Source: Candidatus Tenebribacter davisii (GTDB taxonomy: Bacteria > Cloacimonadota > Cloacimonadia > Cloacimonadales > TCS61). From it: 64,000 nucleotides of DNA. The position numbers and the translations under genes were made by a program. Each line of letters begins with the position of its first letter. Positions within the stretch are counted from its first letter, which is position 1. This document shows positions 60,285 to 64,000 of the stretch, in pieces. The notes under the pieces are model-generated. The model did not search any database. It was given only the letters and a program-made list of their open reading frames with translations, and had not been told where the DNA came from. Where the stretch lies: contig JAVCCH010000194.1 of assembly GCA_030765535.1 (NCBI GenBank), positions 1-64,000 on the forward strand, written 5' to 3'.

Positions 60285-60965
60285 AAGTTATTCTCCTATA
60301 TTTTTTGTTTTAACGATTGCTAACACCAACGTTAATCAACCTAGAGTGAAGTGGAAAGTTGAATAACATAAATACCCGCTGACTGAAAATAGTTCGCATT
60401 AACTTCAAATACATTCTTCATTCTTTTTCACCTCGCCTAATATAATATTTCTTTTACGCGAATTTGAAACTAAAGTTCGGAATTCGAAGTAAACTGTAAA
60501 AAGAAAAAGTTAACAAAATAAATAGTCTTCATAAAGCACTCCTTTATTAAAAAAGTTTAATAAGCAATGAAGATCTAAAGAAGTGCAAGTGTATCATAAA
60601 AGAGTCAGAAGGTTATAAGCATATACAAAATCTACACTTCCTTATCTACAGAGATGAAAATTCCCTTATCTTTTTTTTTGTCAATTATTTCATATTAGTT
60701 TTATATGAATAAATATGATATACAGCTTCGTTATGAAGTATTAGTGCATATTGTCAGGTAACACAAATACACTAATAAGTAATTATCGGCTGTTACAGAG
60801 CTTTTAAATTGAGCTTAACGGCTGTTTTGAATAGAATAAAGGTAGCCCCCAACCTTGGGGAGTATATACTAAGTAATTCTGTTGATAAGATCGTTGTTCT
60901 GTCCTTCTTACCCATACTACACCTGACATTTTACAAGATTTATAACTAAATAAATAACATAAAAA

Positions 60966-61052
60966 CTCATAACAACTCAAAAAAAACTTGACTCTTCCCT
61001 GAAAATTCTCATATTTGACTCAGTATTTCTCAAAGATTCTCATTTTTACTCA
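60966..61052. promoter_or_regulatory. Candidate MraZ operator: TGAGN boxes at about 10-bp spacing
   Basis: CTCA (TGAG on minus) starts at 61008, 61019, 61029, 61039, 61049, plus a pair at 60966 and 60976. Confidence 0.7.
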
Positions 61053-61070
61053 AATGATAAGGAGGATGTG

Positions 61071-61511
61071 ATGTCAGGTGAATTCTTAGGCACTTTTACT
61101 AACTCGGTCAATAAACTTAAATGGATCACTATTCCTGCTGTATTCAAGAAGAAACTTGATCCTCAGATAGAGCAGACCGTTATTATCACGCTAGGACCTA
61201 ATACAGATATAGCGATCTATCCGTTAGATAACTGGAAAGATAAAATTGAAAAGCTGAAAAACGGTACTGATCGTGATAAGAGGCTGCTTGCCAATTTACG
61301 TACATTTGCTTCTTCCGAACAGAAAATTGAGGCGAACGGCAGAATTAAGATAGGCTCTGAACTTTTAGAGATTGCAAATATCAAAGATAAGGTCATAGTT
61401 AAAGGATCAGGAAATTACATTTCTGTATGGAGTCCGGAAAATTACGAACAATTCCGTCAGAAACGTCTGGAAGAGCACAGAGAGCTCTTTAATTCTTTGG
61501 ATTATCAATAA
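61071..61511 (+). CDS. mraZ: Transcriptional regulator MraZ
   Basis: FLGTFTNSVNKLKWITIPAVFKKKL; followed by rsmH; AAGGAGG 5 nt upstream of ATG 61071. Confidence 0.92.
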   Translation: MSGEFLGTFTNSVNKLKWITIPAVFKKKLDPQIEQTVIITLGPNTDIAIYPLDNWKDKIEKLKNGTDRDKRLLANLRTFASSEQKIEANGRIKIGSELLEIANIKDKVIVKGSGNYISVWSPENYEQFRQKRLEEHRELFNSLDYQ

Positions 61512-62443
61512 TGAAAGAATATCATGTTCCGGTATTATTGCCTGAATGTTTAGAAGCTTTAGATATTAGGGATAGCAAAGTTTATGTAGATGCCACCTTT
61601 GGAGGTGGAGGACATTCTGCCAAAATACTGGAAAGTGGAAAAGATATCCGATTATTCGGTTTAGATCAAGATCCTGATTCCATTAAACAAAGTTTAGTTC
61701 TGCAGGAAAAATATCCTGAAAAGTTTGTGATGATCAAAGAAAATTTTGCCAATCTAAGAACTGGACTTGCACTTGAAAGAATAAAAAAAGTTGATGGAAT
61801 ACTATTTGACTTGGGTGTTTCTTCTCATCAGATAAATGATCCGGCGCGAGGTTTCAGTTTTCAATATGATGGTAGCCTGGATATGAGAATGGATCAAAGT
61901 TCAGACCTTACAGCAGCCGATGTTGTGAATAATTATTCATTTGAAGAACTTGCTAAAATATTCAGAGAATTCGGTGAAGAAAAAGAGGCTGCAAGGATCG
62001 CAAATTGTATTATTTTAGAAAGATCAAAAGAGCAGATCAAAACAACTCTGCATTTAGCTAAGATCATTGAGAACTGTATCGTTTCCAAAAAGAGCATTAA
62101 AGCTAAGGCCAGAATATTCCAGGCTTTAAGGATCTATATCAATAAAGAGATGGATGTTTTGCGAACTGCTATAGAAGATTCTATCAAGATGTTAAATCCT
62201 GATGGCAGGATTGTTGTAATCTCGTATCATAGCTTGGAAGATAGAATTATCAAGAATATTTTTAAATTCGAAGCTAAATCTTGTATTTGTCCCCCGGAAT
62301 TCCCAAGGTGTGTATGTGATAAGATCTCAACAATAGAGATCTTATCACGAAAGCCTATTATTCCCACCTTACAAGAAATTGAAAATAACCCGCGAGCCAG
62401 AAGCGCAAAACTGAGAATAGCCCGAAAAAGGAGTGTTTTATGA
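61511..62443 (+). CDS. rsmH: 16S rRNA (cytosine(1402)-N4)-methyltransferase
   Basis: HVPVLLPECLEAL, VDATFGGGGHSAKIL, DGILFDLGVSSHQINDPARGFSF. Confidence 0.97.
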   Translation: MKEYHVPVLLPECLEALDIRDSKVYVDATFGGGGHSAKILESGKDIRLFGLDQDPDSIKQSLVLQEKYPEKFVMIKENFANLRTGLALERIKKVDGILFDLGVSSHQINDPARGFSFQYDGSLDMRMDQSSDLTAADVVNNYSFEELAKIFREFGEEKEAARIANCIILERSKEQIKTTLHLAKIIENCIVSKKSIKAKARIFQALRIYINKEMDVLRTAIEDSIKMLNPDGRIVVISYHSLEDRIIKNIFKFEAKSCICPPEFPRCVCDKISTIEILSRKPIIPTLQEIENNPRARSAKLRIARKRSVL

Positions 62444-62769
62444 AATGGAAATTTATTGTAATTGTTTTTTTAATTTTTGCTTCATTCTTTTGTCATTATA
62501 GTAATAAACACAAAATCATAGTTTACGGCCGCAGTCTTAATGGATCTCAAGAACTATTACAGGCTGAAAAAGTTATTAATCTGGATCTTGTTACAACTAA
62601 CAATAAACTTAGTTCTATGGATAGGATCCAGCAATTAGCTTTTGAGAACCTGAGTATGTTTTATCCAACAAACAATGATAATGTGCATAACATCAAGTTT
62701 AACAATAAGAAAGAAACATTCCGGTTAATAGATTACATTGTCCCTTCTGCTGAAGCATTAACACGATGA
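62440..62769 (+). CDS. FtsL-like short bitopic membrane protein
   Basis: Single N-terminal TM, position between rsmH and ftsI. Confidence 0.6.
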   Translation: MKWKFIVIVFLIFASFFCHYSNKHKIIVYGRSLNGSQELLQAEKVINLDLVTTNNKLSSMDRIQQLAFENLSMFYPTNNDNVHNIKFNNKKETFRLIDYIVPSAEALTR

Positions 62770-62775
62770 ATTATT

Positions 62776-62806
62776 GCTCATTCTTTATTGAATGAGCTTT
62801 TTTTTT
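62776..62806 (+). terminator. Terminator-like hairpin directly abutting the ftsI ATG
   Basis: GCTCATTC-tttatt-GAATGAGC-T9. Confidence 0.8.
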
Positions 62807-64000
62807 ATGAATTCCAGAATAAAATTATTAGTAATTTTCAACATTATAATCATTATTATTTGGATAAGTTATCTTTTTTCTATTCAAATATTAGATGCAC
62901 ATCATCTTAAATCAGCTGTACAGATCCGTCAAAATCCTTCCAAAGAAATCTTGATCCCTAACAGAGGAAATATTTATGATCGTAATAATAGTCTGCTTGT
63001 AAGTTCAATAAAATATTACCAGTTAGACATTGATAGACGTGTAATAGTTAAAAATTGTAAAAAGAAAACAGATGTTAATCCAGCTGATATTTTTGCAAAA
63101 ATTACTCAGATAATATCTGAGAATAGTGACGTTAAGAAAAAAGTTCTGCTCAAACGTTTAAATAAAAATCCAATTAATTCAAGTGTTTACATTGCAACTG
63201 ATATTTCTGAAAATCAGCTTCATATCATTAAACAAGAATTTGCAAAAGAAAATATCAAAGGTCTCGTAACGTCTTTCAGTAAGATCAAGCGTTCTTATCC
63301 TCATGACAAACTTGGAGCAAACTTCATGGGGATCATTGATGATAAATGTAAAAATAATTCCGGGAATGTAATTTATACTACGCATGGAAAGAATGGAATT
63401 GAAGCTACCTATAATAGTCAACTTTCTGGAGAAGTCGGCTGGAGAGAGATGATATATGATGCCAACAATCAAATTATTCCGCTATTATTTCTCAAAGAAA
63501 AATCAGCTCAACCCGGACAATCGATCTATCTCACTATTGATAAAAGAATTCAGGAAATTGTAGAAGAAAATTTATTGATCGGATTGAAAGAATACAAAGC
63601 CAAAAATGCCATCGGAATTGTTATGGATCCTAACACAGCCGAGATCCTTGCTCTGGCAGGTATTACAAAGGATCACGAAAAAAAATCAGCGAAAGAGCTG
63701 CGTTCCGTTACCGATATTGCAGTTTCTTTTATGTTCGAACCGGGCTCTACCTTAAAACCGATAACAGCTTTACTGGCTTTAGAAAAAGGAATTTATAACC
63801 CTACAGATAAGATCGACTGCAAAAATTACCACCTGGAGTATGAATCTGAAGAAAGGATAATTAAGGATGACCACAAATTCAAGACTTTAAGTTTTAAAGA
63901 TATTATTGCCTATTCCAGTAATGTAGGCATAAGTAAAATAGTAGAAAAGATTGGAAGTAAGTTACTTTATGAAAGAATGATCGCAATGGGCTTCGGGCAT
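62807..64000 (+). CDS. ftsI: Penicillin-binding protein 2/FtsI-like transpeptidase (3' end cut by window)
   Basis: MNSRIKLLVIFNIIIIIWISYLFSIQILDAHHLKSA...ILIPNRGNIYDRNN; FEPGSTLKP (SxxK) and YSSNVGISK (SxN). Confidence 0.92.
   Translation, partial: MNSRIKLLVIFNIIIIIIWISYLFSIQILDAHHLKSAVQIRQNPSKEILIPNRGNIYDRNNSLLVSSIKYYQLDIDRRVIVKNCKKKTDVNPADIFAKITQIISENSDVKKKVLLKRLNKNPINSSVYIATDISENQLHIIKQEFAKENIKGLVTSFSKIKRSYPHDKLGANFMGIIDDKCKNNSGNVIYTTHGKNGIEATYNSQLSGEVGWREMIYDANNQIIPLLFLKEKSAQPGQSIYLTIDKRIQEIVEENLLIGLKEYKAKNAIGIVMDPNTAEILALAGITKDHEKKSAKELRSVTDIAVSFMFEPGSTLKPITALLALEKGIYNPTDKIDCKNYHLEYESEERIIKDDHKFKTLSFKDIIAYSSNVGISKIVEKIGSKLLYERMIAMGFGH

Overview
AT-rich bacterial chromosomal window. The mix of FlgD-like/T9SS-type C-terminal sorting tails and gene content looks Cloacimonadota- or FCB-like, but that is an inference because no database was searched. 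Most of it is housekeeping: M16 peptidase, htpG, pyrR, uvrC, dapA, dnaB, gmk, rpoZ-like, gcvH, ybeY, tmRNA, one tRNA-Gly(CCC), and the start of a dcw cluster (mraZ-rsmH-ftsL-like-ftsI). Points that stand out: (1) a minus-strand array at 48-60 kb with three tandem exported caspase-fold (C14) proteases that have near-identical C-termini and different N-terminal sensor regions, an internally deleted fourth copy, and a coupled LPP20/DUF4384-like gene; (2) a selD gene with an in-frame UGA (selenocysteine) and a candidate bacterial SECIS hairpin, which the ORF track truncates; (3) a ten-bp-periodic TGAGN box array upstream of mraZ that resembles a variant MraZ operator; (4) an ssrA-downstream island with a GIY-YIG gene, a large ORF ending in a HEPN-like RNKYSH motif, and a decayed second GIY-YIG remnant; (5) a glycosyltransferase fused to a cyclic-nucleotide-binding domain; (6) a terminator-like hairpin and T9 tract directly abutting the ftsI start codon. 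Several CDSs missing or mis-started in the ORF track (C10 peptidase, SelD, FtsI, a 55-aa ORF) were read directly from the sequence.
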